Shown: positions 1 through 6,168, numbered from the stretch's first letter. The stretch is 6,610 nt of DNA from Planctomycetaceae bacterium (GCA_031274385.1 JAISQH010000452.1:1-6610); one strand, 5' to 3'. Numbers and translations are program-made. The notes: generated by a model from the sequence alone, not told the origin.

Positions 1-211
1 AACCGGCTCCGAACAGCCACGCATAACCCCATTGGTTCTCGTGCATTGCCAACATCAACAGTCCCGGCGTCAACAAAACCAGACCGATCAGGTCAAGATT
101 ACGAACGCTCCAAAAACGATTGAACTTAAAAAAAAGTGCCAATATGATCAGCGTGGACACGTAAAACCATGTCGTCGGAAGCATCTCATATTGAAAAAAG
201 GAAGTCGGCAT
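1..211 (-). CDS. N-terminal part of a multi-pass membrane protein, cut by the left edge
   Basis: Reading the minus strand from the ATG at 211-209 gives 70 uninterrupted codons to the window edge, beginning MPTSFFQYEMLPTTWFYVST. Around residues 14-30 there is a hydrophobic helix, then a basic stretch (KFNRFWSVRNLD, about 29-40), a second helix (about 41-57) and the aromatic start of a third (WGYAWLFGAG, 61-70), so this is an inner-membrane protein without a cleavable signal peptide. An in-frame ATG at 184-182 (MLPTTWFY...) is a plausible alternative start. The frame upstream of 211 has no other ATG, GTG or TTG before a stop at 260-262. No Shine-Dalgarno precedes either ATG. The 'LPTTWFYVSTL...RFWSVRNLDL' pattern is familiar to me from uncharacterised planctomycete membrane proteins, but I cannot name a function. 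It is divergent from the next gene, separated by a long repeat-filled spacer. Confidence 0.8.
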   Translation of the reverse strand, partial: MPTSFFQYEMLPTTWFYVSTLIILALFFKFNRFWSVRNLDLIGLVLLTPGLLMLAMHENQWGYAWLFGAG

Positions 212-263
212 TGATAGAATGAAAACAAAAACAACGCGGTGAATCGTCGCAAACTTTTTTCAC

Positions 264-316
264 CACAAAAAATAAAAATTCACAAAAAATAAAATCACAG
301 TCAATCAGTCAATCAG
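264..316. repeat. Short A-rich direct repeats next to the membrane-protein start
   Basis: CACAAAAAATAAAA occurs at 264-277 and again at 281-294, a 17-bp period. An 8-bp tandem repeat, TCAATCAG twice, follows at 301-316. These are simple-sequence signals in AT-rich spacer DNA upstream of the minus-strand gene. No function is evident. Confidence 0.5.
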
Positions 317-347
317 TTTAATCATAGTTCAGACATTTTTTAGTTAA

Positions 348-605
348 ACATACCATTTCGGCAATGCAAGTTTCGCAACTTTTGTACAAAATGTCGATGC
401 TTGCTGGAATGTTGAAGTTGAAGTTGGGCAGGTTACTTTTAATTGGAATTGGACTGTCTTTAGTGAGATTAAATTTGAAATCGTTCCTAATTTTCGGAAC
501 AAGACCGGTTCGGAAGTGTACGTTTTGCCGTCACTTGAAATCGTAACGTTAACCGTGCCAAGTGAAAAAGTAACTGTCTATTTTCAATTAAGTCTTTTAA
601 ATTGA
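348..605 (+). pseudogene. Possible C-terminal remnant of a beta-rich protein
   Basis: This plus-strand frame is open for 85 codons between the stop at 345-347 and the TGA at 603-605, but it contains no ATG, GTG or TTG near its left end, so it cannot be an intact gene as it stands. The translation looks protein-like: alternating hydrophobic and polar residues, with segments such as NVEVEVGQVTFNWNW and SEVYVLPSLEIVTLTV that suggest beta strands. An open frame of this length is uncommon by chance in DNA this AT-rich. An 8-bp inverted repeat (TTTCAATT at 582-589, AATTGAAA at 600-607) overlaps its end. I do not recognise the family. The alternatives are a chance open frame, or the last exon-like piece of a gene whose 5' part has been deleted. 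Confidence 0.3.
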
Positions 606-762
606 AACGATAAAGTAATATTGATATTAGTCGCGCTAGCGACGTGTATACATCATGTCGTCGCTGCGCGACTGTTGAAAAATAAAAATGAATCTGCAAC
701 GGATATCTCAAAACAAAAAAAGTAAAGTTTATTGACGCATGATTGCTAAAATAGACAGTTAC
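570..762. repeat. Perfect 15-bp inverted repeat flanking a GC-rich palindrome
   Basis: GTAACTGTCTATTTT at 570-584 is exactly the reverse complement of AAAATAGACAGTTAC at 748-762. The two arms lie on either side of the hairpin at 629-673. A perfect 15-bp match within about 200 bp is unlikely by chance. It could mark the ends of a small decayed element of about 190 bp or a large stem. No target-site duplication is clear. Confidence 0.55.
629..673. repeat. GC-rich palindromic repeat (AGTCGCG-TAGCGACG family)
   Basis: AGTCGCGCTAGCGACG (629-644) pairs with CGTCGCTGCGCGACT (659-673) across a 14-nt loop, leaving a single bulged T. It stands out as a GC-rich island in AT-rich spacer DNA. The left arm recurs with one mismatch at 5926-5941, and a right-arm-like piece occurs at 6481-6496, so this is a dispersed family. 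The symmetric structure would fold in RNA from either strand. There is no T-run next to it, so it is not a typical terminator. Confidence 0.75.
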
Positions 763-1060
763 GTGAAAAACTGTCAAGTAATTCTCCAGTATTTTTGTCG
801 GTTTTTGTTGAGGATGAAACAATCAATTCGTACTGATAGTAACTCCCGATTTTCCAAAGTTTCGAAACATAATTTTTTGAAATTTTTCATGGTGATTCTC
901 CATCGGCAATTTTTGGCTCGATTCTGCGGACAAGAAACAATTGCAACAAGTGTACCACAGATTCACGGAAAAAGATAGCAAAAAATCCCGATTTTCACAA
1001 GAGTTACGACTTCCGGTTCTTTTACTTCACCACTTAACGGTCACTTTTGATTTTTCAAGT
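674..1060. other. Spacer with no supported gene
   Basis: I find no convincing coding frame here. The longest open stretch, starting at the ATG at 739, has an unnatural composition, no recognisable motif and no ribosome binding site. Apart from the right arm of the 15-bp inverted repeat (748-762) I see no repeat, RNA gene or clear promoter. Confidence 0.5.
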
Positions 1061-1133
1061 TTGCGAGCAAAGACGCAAAGAGGCGGAGAAATTCATGGTT
1101 GGTTTCCACTTTCTTTGCGTCTTTGCACGCCAA
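1061..1133. repeat. Inverted repeat of the GCAAAGACGCAAAGA type
   Basis: GCAAAGACGCAAAGA at 1067-1081 is the exact reverse complement of TCTTTGCGTCTTTGC at 1112-1126, a 15-bp stem with a 30-nt loop. The stem extends imperfectly outward to about 1061 and 1133 (TTGCGAG against CACGCCAA). From memory, this 'CAAAGACGCAAAG' palindrome is a common dispersed intergenic repeat in planctomycetes and several other phyla. A decayed relative lies at 3272-3315. It encodes nothing. Confidence 0.75.
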
Positions 1134-1167
1134 TTTGAATCTAATTTTATTTTATATCACTTGAGGG

Positions 1168-1317
1168 AACTTCTAAAAACTCTTTTTTAACCACGAAAAA
1201 CACAAAAAAACACGAAAAGAACTTTTGTTATAACTTTTTTAATACAAACGATTTACAACAATTGTATTTTTTGTAAAATTTCGTGTGTTTCGTGGTTAGT
1301 CTCGATTTTTAGAAGTT
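1168..1317. repeat. MITE-like palindromic element, copy 1 (150 bp)
   Basis: The element begins AACTTCTAAAAA (1168-1179) and ends with its exact reverse complement TTTTTAGAAGTT (1306-1317). Inside, AACCACGAAA (1189-1198) pairs with TTTCGTGGTT (1288-1297), and further 'CACGAAA' and 'TTTCGTGTG' motifs continue the imperfect palindrome towards an AT-rich centre. A second copy of 148 bp lies at 6310-6457. No reading frame spans it and no target-site duplication is clear. Terminal inverted repeats, small size and lack of coding capacity suggest a non-autonomous mobile element or a REP/ERIC-like palindrome. The 'AACCACGAAA...TTTCGTGGTT' core is, from memory, widespread in environmental bacterial genomes. 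Confidence 0.8.
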
Positions 1318-1327
1318 GCTTAAAGGT

Positions 1328-1370
1328 TATCCAATTCATCTTACCAATCCTAAAAATCTTGTTCAGACAG
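1328..1370. repeat. Possible degenerate copy of an 'aatcct..aaatctt' dispersed repeat
   Basis: The stretch from ATCCAATTCATC through CCAATCCTAAAAATCTTG to TTCAGACAG resembles the 'aatcctgtaaatcctaaaaatcttgttcagac' type of intergenic repeat that I remember from planctomycetes and other environmental genomes. There is no second copy in this window, so the call rests only on that resemblance. Confidence 0.25.
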
Positions 1371-1396
1371 TGGAGTGAGTATAGTGGACAGATACG

Positions 1397-1428
1397 TTCG
1401 ATTTTGATAACATCTTTACAAAATCGAA
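1397..1428 (+). promoter_or_regulatory. 10-12-10 dyad upstream of the CinA-like/NMNAT-like gene
   Basis: TTCGATTTTG (1397-1406) and CAAAATCGAA (1419-1428) are perfect 10-bp inverted arms around a 12-nt spacer. The dyad ends 58 bp before the preferred ATG at 1487, a reasonable place for an operator or a leader hairpin. A partial repeat of the right arm (AATCGAA) overlaps at about 1428-1434. No T-run follows, so an intrinsic terminator is unlikely. The regulator, if any, is unknown. No convincing -35/-10 pair could be assigned. Confidence 0.4.
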
Positions 1429-1486
1429 ATCGAATTCAAAATCCAACGTGAATTTTGGAACACTCCCCACTATCAACTCCACTAAA

Positions 1487-2959
1487 ATGGAACAACGTAC
1501 CGTATTGATTCAATCGCTTCACGATTCACCGCTTGAACTTGTTTTTGTTCTTTCCGGCGGCGGCTCTTTGGTTTTGGGCGATCTTTTAACTGTTCCCGGA
1601 GCCTCGCGAACCTTGATCGAAGCCACCGTCCCCTACGCCGAAGAATCGCTCCACCGTTACATCGGACGTGTGCCGGAACAATGTTGCTGCCAACGAACCG
1701 CACGCTATATGGCAATGACCGCGTTTCACCGCGGTTTACGCTACATCAAGAACAAAAAAGGAAAACATTCCTTCATTACCAACCCATTGAATCCCCTCTC
1801 CATTGACGTTTCACATGAAATCGATGATACCCGGTTTTACGCGAAAAATACGGTGGAGAAATTAGAAGAGGATGATCTGGATGATTATGCCCATTTAATG
1901 GGAGTTGCCTGTACCGCGTCGCTCGTTACCGACCGGGACAAAAAAGGGGATTACCGGTTTCATATCGCCACACAAACCCTGCACCGCACCATCGTCTTTT
2001 CACTCCAACTCACCAAAAACGCCCGAACTCGCCAAGAAGAAGAACGACTCCTCGCTGATACCATTCTCAACGCCATCGAAACAACCCGCCTCGAATCCGT
2101 CTCGCCAACCGTTTCGCCCGCCTTTTCAACTCCAAGCAATGAATCGGGAACCGGCGAACCGGGAACTCAAGGAACCAACTTGCCGCTCTGCAAAACCTTT
2201 GGTGCCGGAACCACGTCCCATTTTCCGATTCGTGAAGTCCTGCCGCTTGACCTGAAACCGGGTGAAACCATTCAAGGGAAACAAGTCATCGGTTCGCCGC
2301 CGTTGGTGGAACTGTTTTTTGGTAAAGTGCAGGCTGTTCTCTGGAAAAACGGAGCCATTCAGTATTTCAAATTACATCCGCCCCTCCCTAAACAACAACC
2401 CGCGTCAACCGATTACAACCGGCTGCAACAAAATGAATGGACACAAGCCATTTTTCCCGGTTCGTTCAATCCGATTCACAAAGGTCATTTGGAAATGATC
2501 GGGATTGCAGAACAACGTCTGGGAAATCAGGTGGCGTTGGAGATTTCGATTCAGAATGTGGACAAACCGCCGCTGGATTACATCGAATTAGAATACCGGC
2601 TCCACGAAATCGAAAAAACCCGACCCGAACAAGCCGTCTGGTTCACCCGAACTCCCCTCTTCGAAGATAAATCCGAAATCTTTAGCGGAACAACCTTCAT
2701 CGTTGGAGCCGATACCTTGCGGCGATTTGCCAATTTACAATTTTATCACGAAAATACGCATCAATTACATGATGTTCTCCGGTTGATTGCGTTCCACAAT
2801 TGCCGTTTTCTGGTTTTTGCACGGCAAGGGCATCGCGGTATTGAGTCGCTCGAAACAATGAATATCCCGGATATGCTGCGAAGCCTCTGCGACGAAATCC
2901 CGCCAACAACCTTCGCAATGAATATCTCCTCCAGCGACTTCCGCCGAAATGAATTCTGA
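1487..2959 (+). CDS. CinA/PncC-like domain fused to a NadD/NMNAT-like nucleotidyltransferase
   Basis: The product is 490 residues from the ATG at 1487. An in-frame GTG at 1448 would add 13 residues, but ATG is preferred because the CinA-like fold starts soon after it. Neither start has a Shine-Dalgarno. Residues about 1-200 resemble the CinA C-terminal (nicotinamide-nucleotide amidase, PncC) fold: SGGGS at 23-27, VPGAS at 36-40, the VPYAEESL segment at 48-55 and GVACTASLVTDR at about 139-150. The Ser and Lys expected in an active amidase (ESCTGG and YSNEAK) align with Val and Leu, so this half may be inactive. A Ser/Pro/Gly/Thr-rich linker (about 204-230) and a small beta region (about 260-300) follow. 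The C-terminal domain (about 317-490) keeps FPGSFNPIHKGH (323-334, the HxGH nucleotide motif), FIVGADT (404-410) and ISSSDFR (480-486, the ISSTxxR motif). The likely reaction is adenylyl transfer to NaMN or NMN in NAD synthesis. Substrate is inferred. Cytoplasmic; no operon partner. Confidence 0.88.
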   Translation: MEQRTVLIQSLHDSPLELVFVLSGGGSLVLGDLLTVPGASRTLIEATVPYAEESLHRYIGRVPEQCCCQRTARYMAMTAFHRGLRYIKNKKGKHSFITNPLNPLSIDVSHEIDDTRFYAKNTVEKLEEDDLDDYAHLMGVACTASLVTDRDKKGDYRFHIATQTLHRTIVFSLQLTKNARTRQEEERLLADTILNAIETTRLESVSPTVSPAFSTPSNESGTGEPGTQGTNLPLCKTFGAGTTSHFPIREVLPLDLKPGETIQGKQVIGSPPLVELFFGKVQAVLWKNGAIQYFKLHPPLPKQQPASTDYNRLQQNEWTQAIFPGSFNPIHKGHLEMIGIAEQRLGNQVALEISIQNVDKPPLDYIELEYRLHEIEKTRPEQAVWFTRTPLFEDKSEIFSGTTFIVGADTLRRFANLQFYHENTHQLHDVLRLIAFHNCRFLVFARQGHRGIESLETMNIPDMLRSLCDEIPPTTFAMNISSSDFRRNEF

Positions 2960-3210
2960 AACCAAAAATATAATCGAATTGTAACAATTTCAAAAGTCCG
3001 GTTTTCAAATGAAATCTAAAATCATATTTCCCATTATGAAAAAGGGAATAAGGGAAAATAAAGGTACAGAATATTATACTCCGTTGCTACTAAGTTTTTT
3101 TTTGGAAAATATTATAAAAACAAGAGTTTTGAGGAATTAATTTTTTTGAAACGGAATAACATGACGAAAAATTTATCAAAAAGATTAAAATTAAAATAGA
3201 CCGTTACCAA
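2960..3210. other. AT-rich convergent spacer, no gene seen
   Basis: This lies between the stop of the plus-strand fusion gene and the terminator of the minus-strand gene. It contains a TTTCCC...GGGAAA potential stem (about 3027-3055) without an adjoining T-run, and a nine-T run at 3095-3103 without a convincing hairpin before it. I cannot assign a terminator to the plus-strand gene, and I see no open frame worth reporting. Confidence 0.5.
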
Positions 3211-3254
3211 ATAATATAAAAAATACGGTTCTCCCGCGAACTCGCGGAAAAACC
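3211..3254 (-). terminator. Intrinsic terminator of the secreted hydrolase-fold gene
   Basis: On the minus strand, GGTTTTTCCGCG (3254-3243) pairs with CGCGGGAGAACC (3238-3227) across the tetraloop AGTT, followed by GTATTTTTTATATTATT (3226-3210). All 12 positions pair if two G-U wobbles are allowed. On the plus strand the same two positions would be C-A mismatches, so the sequence favours a minus-strand transcript. It sits about 70 nt beyond the TAA stop at 3327-3325, as expected for the terminator of that gene. Confidence 0.75.
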
Positions 3255-3271
3255 AAAAATACACGAAAGAT

Positions 3272-3315
3272 GTTGCGCGCAAAGACACAAAGAATTTGAT
3301 GTTTTTGCACGCAAC
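3272..3315. repeat. Decayed GCAAAGAC-type inverted repeat in the 3' UTR
   Basis: GTTGCGCGCAAAGA (3272-3285) and TTTTTGCACGCAAC (3302-3315) are imperfect inverted arms with two mismatches. The left side continues as CACAAAG, recalling the GCAAAGACGCAAAGA element at 1061-1133. It is only 10 bp from the minus-strand stop codon, so it is transcribed ahead of the terminator. The preceding ACACGAAAGA (3261-3270) resembles the internal motif of the 150-bp element, which suggests a mosaic of repeat remnants. Confidence 0.55.
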
Positions 3316-3324
3316 ATTATTTTG

Positions 3325-5742
3325 TTACCGTTGACCGTTTAGGATTGCCCAGAAGGGGTGGAGGCGGTCACTTCGGGTTCGGGCATCTTCCAGAATCACC
3401 GCAATGTCCGGCTCCACAAAACCGTTAGGCGGTTGGAACGATTTGCTGCCAACACGAATCGTTGTCTTGGCATTGAAATCAATCATCTCCGGCGTTAGAA
3501 AAATCTGAACATTGGAAATCTTCGGCGCAATATCAATCTGGACACTGTTGCCGGCTTTGAGCAACTTCGAACGCACCGAAATCGTTTTCGGTGTGTCTTT
3601 CTCCTGCCAATAAAGCGGATCCGTAACATAATCCGGTTTATCCTTATCAAGTTGGTTCATTTCAACCCACCAGAAAAAGGAATCCCAAGCCCGCATGGTA
3701 TTGGCTTCAAATTCAGGCGGCGTGAAATTCCGTTGCCGTAATTTCATCCATTCAAAAAGGTTCAAAATCTCGTCCGAAAATCCCTCCACTCCGCGTCCGA
3801 TGTACCGAACCGCCGTCAAATCAGGAACATGATGTTGCATGGCAAGATTTCGATTCAAAAAAGGCGCGTTGAATTGCCATTTTGGTTGGTTCCCGATTCC
3901 TTCCAGTTCGCCCCAGACCAGATACAACGGGACATATCGAACGTTATCTCGGTAGGCGTTGATATATTTTGACGCGACGGCGTTGAACGGCATGGCTCCA
4001 GCCCAGAGATCGGGGTGAGCCAGAGCAATATCCCATGCTGCCGTTCCTCCAATTCCGTGACCGGAAAGGAAAACGCGGTCAGTATCAATATTGAAACGGC
4101 GAAAGACATCCCTGAGCGAATAAAGAACCGCAGCGTGCGCCAACGCGGAAAAATCATAATCGAGTTGTTTCATTTCGGGCGGGTTCCAATCCGGCGCAAC
4201 AACAATAAAGCCGTTCCGTGCGGCGTGACCGTAACGTTCCTTGCCGCGCCACGAACCAGCCCACCAGTCCAGCATCATTTCCGGCGTTTGCGTTGCGCCG
4301 TTTAACGCAACAACAACCGGATAATGCCGATTCGGATCATATTCCGGCGGTAACTGCACCACGTAACGGATTTTGTCAACCGTTCCAAGAATCGGATTAT
4401 CAATTTCAAAAGAATAGAAGCCGGGTTGTTCTTCGTTCGGCGGCGGCAACTCGTTTTTAGGCGGTTTGAGATGAGCAAGCATTCGGGCAATCAGATCGGG
4501 ACGGGAGGATTCCAACGTTTTCAACTTTTCGAGAATTGTTTTCCGGCGAAGATCATCATTGCCGCTTTGCAGATATTCGACGATCAACCTGCGAGTTTCG
4601 GGAAGAGTTGCGGCGACAGCCAGACGGCGGTTATCGGCGTTGGAACCGGCAAACCAACCTGTTATTCCAACCGCTAATTTTTCAGTGTCGGAGAGTTCTT
4701 TATCCTGAGCGTAAAGTTGAAAAGCGGCAAGACGGTCAATCGTATTGAAACTCAATTCCGCAGTAATCTCGTCCAGAATCGCCGGAATAGGTTCCTTCTT
4801 TTCATCACCGGGTAATTTTTCATATAATAATTTTAACGCGGTAATGATTTCGTCGCGTTTTTTTTCAAAATCGTCAAAACGCAGTAACATTCGCCGTACC
4901 GACATGAACAATTGTTCCGGCAGATTTTCGTCTTGTTCGAGAGTTTGCAGGGCTTGCCGGACGAAAACAAATTGACCGGATTTCCAACGGAGTTCCAATT
5001 CGTCGAGCCGACGCTGATATTGTTGTTGCCGGATCATTCGAAAGACGGAGGCGAGACGTTGTTTGATTTCGGGATCATCTTTCCAGTCGTCCAAAATTCC
5101 GTACAGTTCCTCTGCGGCATTTTCCAAAAGTTTCCCCTGAAGATAGAATCGAACCAACCGGATACGGGCTTCGGGATTTTTCGGATCGATTTGATTCATT
5201 AAAATCGGCGTCAACTGCTCGCGCGGCAGGGCGTTTGTTGCGAGTCGCATATCCCAGACGAGGGGTTGATTATTGATATGGATACCGCGAATCCGCACAT
5301 ATCGCGGAGTTAATTCGGTGATTGCCTGCGAAAAGAGTTCGACGCCGCCGTAATGCCGGACTTGGAGCAACCGTCTTCCGAAAGAATCAAATCGGGTGCT
5401 GTTATCAAATTCTCCGAGAACATGGAGATTCAAACCTTCCTGCGAATACCTGAGTCCGGTTCGAAACGTTTCGAGGGTTTCGGAGGTTTCTTCGGGCAGA
5501 TGGCTGATGTTGTATTTCGGAACAAAGACATACCGCAAACCGTCGTCCACCACCACAATCAATTTCGCTTTTATTTTCCCTGCATCTTCCGCTTTCTCAT
5601 CCACTCGCGTGAGTGTCGTATGTTTTCCTTCCAACACCCGCCCGTCTTTCAGGACAATTTTGACTGCCCAAAGCGGTGCCGCAGAAAAAGCGAAAAAAAA
5701 CGCCAACAAAAACAATAAAACAAAACGGAAAAAACGGGTCAT
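3325..5742 (-). CDS. Secreted multidomain protein with a degenerate alpha/beta-hydrolase (S9/esterase-like) domain
   Basis: The product is 805 residues from the ATG at 5742-5740, which directly begins a signal peptide (MTRFF, a hydrophobic core at about 7-22, and likely cleavage after PLWA near residue 26). A TTG at 5814 is in frame but would put 24 extra residues before the signal, so it is rejected. After cleavage, KIVLKDGRVLEG starts a small beta module (about 27-85) typical of planctomycete exported proteins. A charged, helix-rich region (about 180-430) may be TPR-like. The alpha/beta-hydrolase core (about 440-666) has VVVALNGA, VVAPDW and the elbow LSGHGIGG (559-566). The usual GxSxG nucleophile Ser is Gly563, GELEG (611-615) has Glu where Asp is expected, and GRGVEGF (649-655) lacks the usual His. 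The C-terminal 90 residues look beta-rich. It is probably a non-catalytic binding or scaffold protein outside the cytoplasm. Substrate unknown. Confidence 0.88.
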   Translation of the reverse strand: MTRFFRFVLLFLLAFFFAFSAAPLWAVKIVLKDGRVLEGKHTTLTRVDEKAEDAGKIKAKLIVVVDDGLRYVFVPKYNISHLPEETSETLETFRTGLRYSQEGLNLHVLGEFDNSTRFDSFGRRLLQVRHYGGVELFSQAITELTPRYVRIRGIHINNQPLVWDMRLATNALPREQLTPILMNQIDPKNPEARIRLVRFYLQGKLLENAAEELYGILDDWKDDPEIKQRLASVFRMIRQQQYQRRLDELELRWKSGQFVFVRQALQTLEQDENLPEQLFMSVRRMLLRFDDFEKKRDEIITALKLLYEKLPGDEKKEPIPAILDEITAELSFNTIDRLAAFQLYAQDKELSDTEKLAVGITGWFAGSNADNRRLAVAATLPETRRLIVEYLQSGNDDLRRKTILEKLKTLESSRPDLIARMLAHLKPPKNELPPPNEEQPGFYSFEIDNPILGTVDKIRYVVQLPPEYDPNRHYPVVVALNGATQTPEMMLDWWAGSWRGKERYGHAARNGFIVVAPDWNPPEMKQLDYDFSALAHAAVLYSLRDVFRRFNIDTDRVFLSGHGIGGTAAWDIALAHPDLWAGAMPFNAVASKYINAYRDNVRYVPLYLVWGELEGIGNQPKWQFNAPFLNRNLAMQHHVPDLTAVRYIGRGVEGFSDEILNLFEWMKLRQRNFTPPEFEANTMRAWDSFFWWVEMNQLDKDKPDYVTDPLYWQEKDTPKTISVRSKLLKAGNSVQIDIAPKISNVQIFLTPEMIDFNAKTTIRVGSKSFQPPNGFVEPDIAVILEDARTRSDRLHPFWAILNGQR

Positions 5743-5746
5743 GGTT

Positions 5747-5776
5747 GATAATGGAAGATATGATAATGGAAGACAA
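5747..5776 (-). repeat. 15-bp tandem repeat in the leader just before the hydrolase-fold gene
   Basis: GATAATGGAAGATAT (5747-5761) is followed at once by GATAATGGAAGACAA (5762-5776), two 15-bp units differing at two positions. On the coding strand this puts two TCTTCCATTATC copies within 35 bp upstream of the ATG, in place of a Shine-Dalgarno. A further direct repeat, TTTTTTCGGC at 5803-5812 and 5830-5839, lies upstream. These could influence initiation or be slippage products. No clear promoter hexamers were found. Confidence 0.6.
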
Positions 5777-5921
5777 TTGAAAGAATGAAGCCGGAGGTTT
5801 GATTTTTTCGGCAAATTATTCCAGCAAATTTTTTTCGGCTAATATTATTTCTTCAATCATTTTAACAGAAAAGCGGTGTGGATACGAGTTGGTAGGGGCG
5901 GTTTTGAACCTTGTTATACCC

Positions 5922-6050
5922 CACAAGTCGCGTTAGCGACGGGGGCTTGCCCCCGAAATAGGAATCGACGGGGTTTTTTCCCTTAAATTGATTGCGGACA
6001 CAAGCGTATGAAAAGAATCAATCATTTCGGGGCAAGCCCCTGTCGCTAAA
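5922..6050. repeat. Nested palindromic repeat: TAGCGAC plus GGGGCTTGCCCC modules
   Basis: The left arm (5922-5961) contains AGTCGCGTTAGCGACG (5926-5941) and then GGGGGCTTGCCCCCGAAAT (5941-5959). The right arm (about 6024-6049) is its imperfect inverse, ATTTCGGGGCAAGCCCC then TGTCGCTAA. Each arm also folds alone (GTCGC-GTTA-GCGAC, and GGGGC around a short loop), so the DNA can form either local hairpins or one long stem with a loop of about 60 nt. Inside the loop TTGATT and AATCAA pair as well. The 16-mer is shared, with one mismatch, with the palindrome at 629-644. No coding frame. Confidence 0.75.
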
Positions 6051-6107
6051 TGTGTTTTTTCAATTTTGCAATGCCGAGAAGAAATTCCTCAATGGTTTTT
6101 AAATTTA

Positions 6108-6168
6108 ACGCGGGGAACAAGCCCTGAAAGGGCGCAATATCATAGCGTAGGGCAACGCCCCATACATA
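6108..6168. repeat. Paired short-hairpin repeat (GCCCTGAAAGGGC ... GGGCAACGCCC)
   Basis: GCCCT-GAA-AGGGC (6121-6133) and GGGC-AAC-GCCC (6150-6160) are two small hairpins separated by GCAATATCATAGCGTA-like sequence. From memory, the whole 'gccctgaaagggc..aatatcatagc..agggcaacgccc' unit is a dispersed intergenic repeat in planctomycetes and Bacteroidota, and is a known source of spurious short protein predictions. It is a repeat, not a gene. Confidence 0.7.

Noticed and set aside
487..822. 111-codon minus-strand open frame
   Set aside because: It runs through the 629-673 palindrome and both inverted-repeat arms, has an unnatural composition and no motif, and lies antisense to the more protein-like frame at 348-605.
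739..978. 79-codon plus-strand open frame
   Set aside because: No ribosome binding site, no recognisable motif, composition consistent with chance in AT-rich DNA.
941..1138. 65-codon plus-strand open frame
   Set aside because: Its second half is simply the GCAAAGACGCAAAGA inverted repeat translated.
1448..1486. GTG start extending the fusion protein by 13 residues
   Set aside because: The ATG at 1487 is closer to the CinA-like domain and the added residues show no conservation-like pattern. It cannot be fully excluded because neither start has a Shine-Dalgarno.
2697..3008. 103-codon minus-strand open frame
   Set aside because: Antisense to the conserved nucleotidyltransferase C-terminus, whose motifs are in the plus frame.
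3022..3060. TTTCCC...GGGAAA stem as terminator of the fusion gene
   Set aside because: No T-run follows on the plus strand and the loop is long and A-rich.
5396..5788. 130-codon plus-strand open frame
   Set aside because: A shadow antisense to the signal peptide and N-terminal domain of the secreted protein. Other open frames within 3325-5742 on the plus strand are shadows as well.
5743..5814. TTG start extending the secreted protein by 24 residues
   Set aside because: It would bury the signal peptide behind a polar extension that is encoded by a 15-bp tandem repeat.
5922..6168. Structured RNA or riboswitch
   Set aside because: The hairpins are dispersed repeat modules far from any downstream gene start in the sense orientation, and no known riboswitch core is recognisable.
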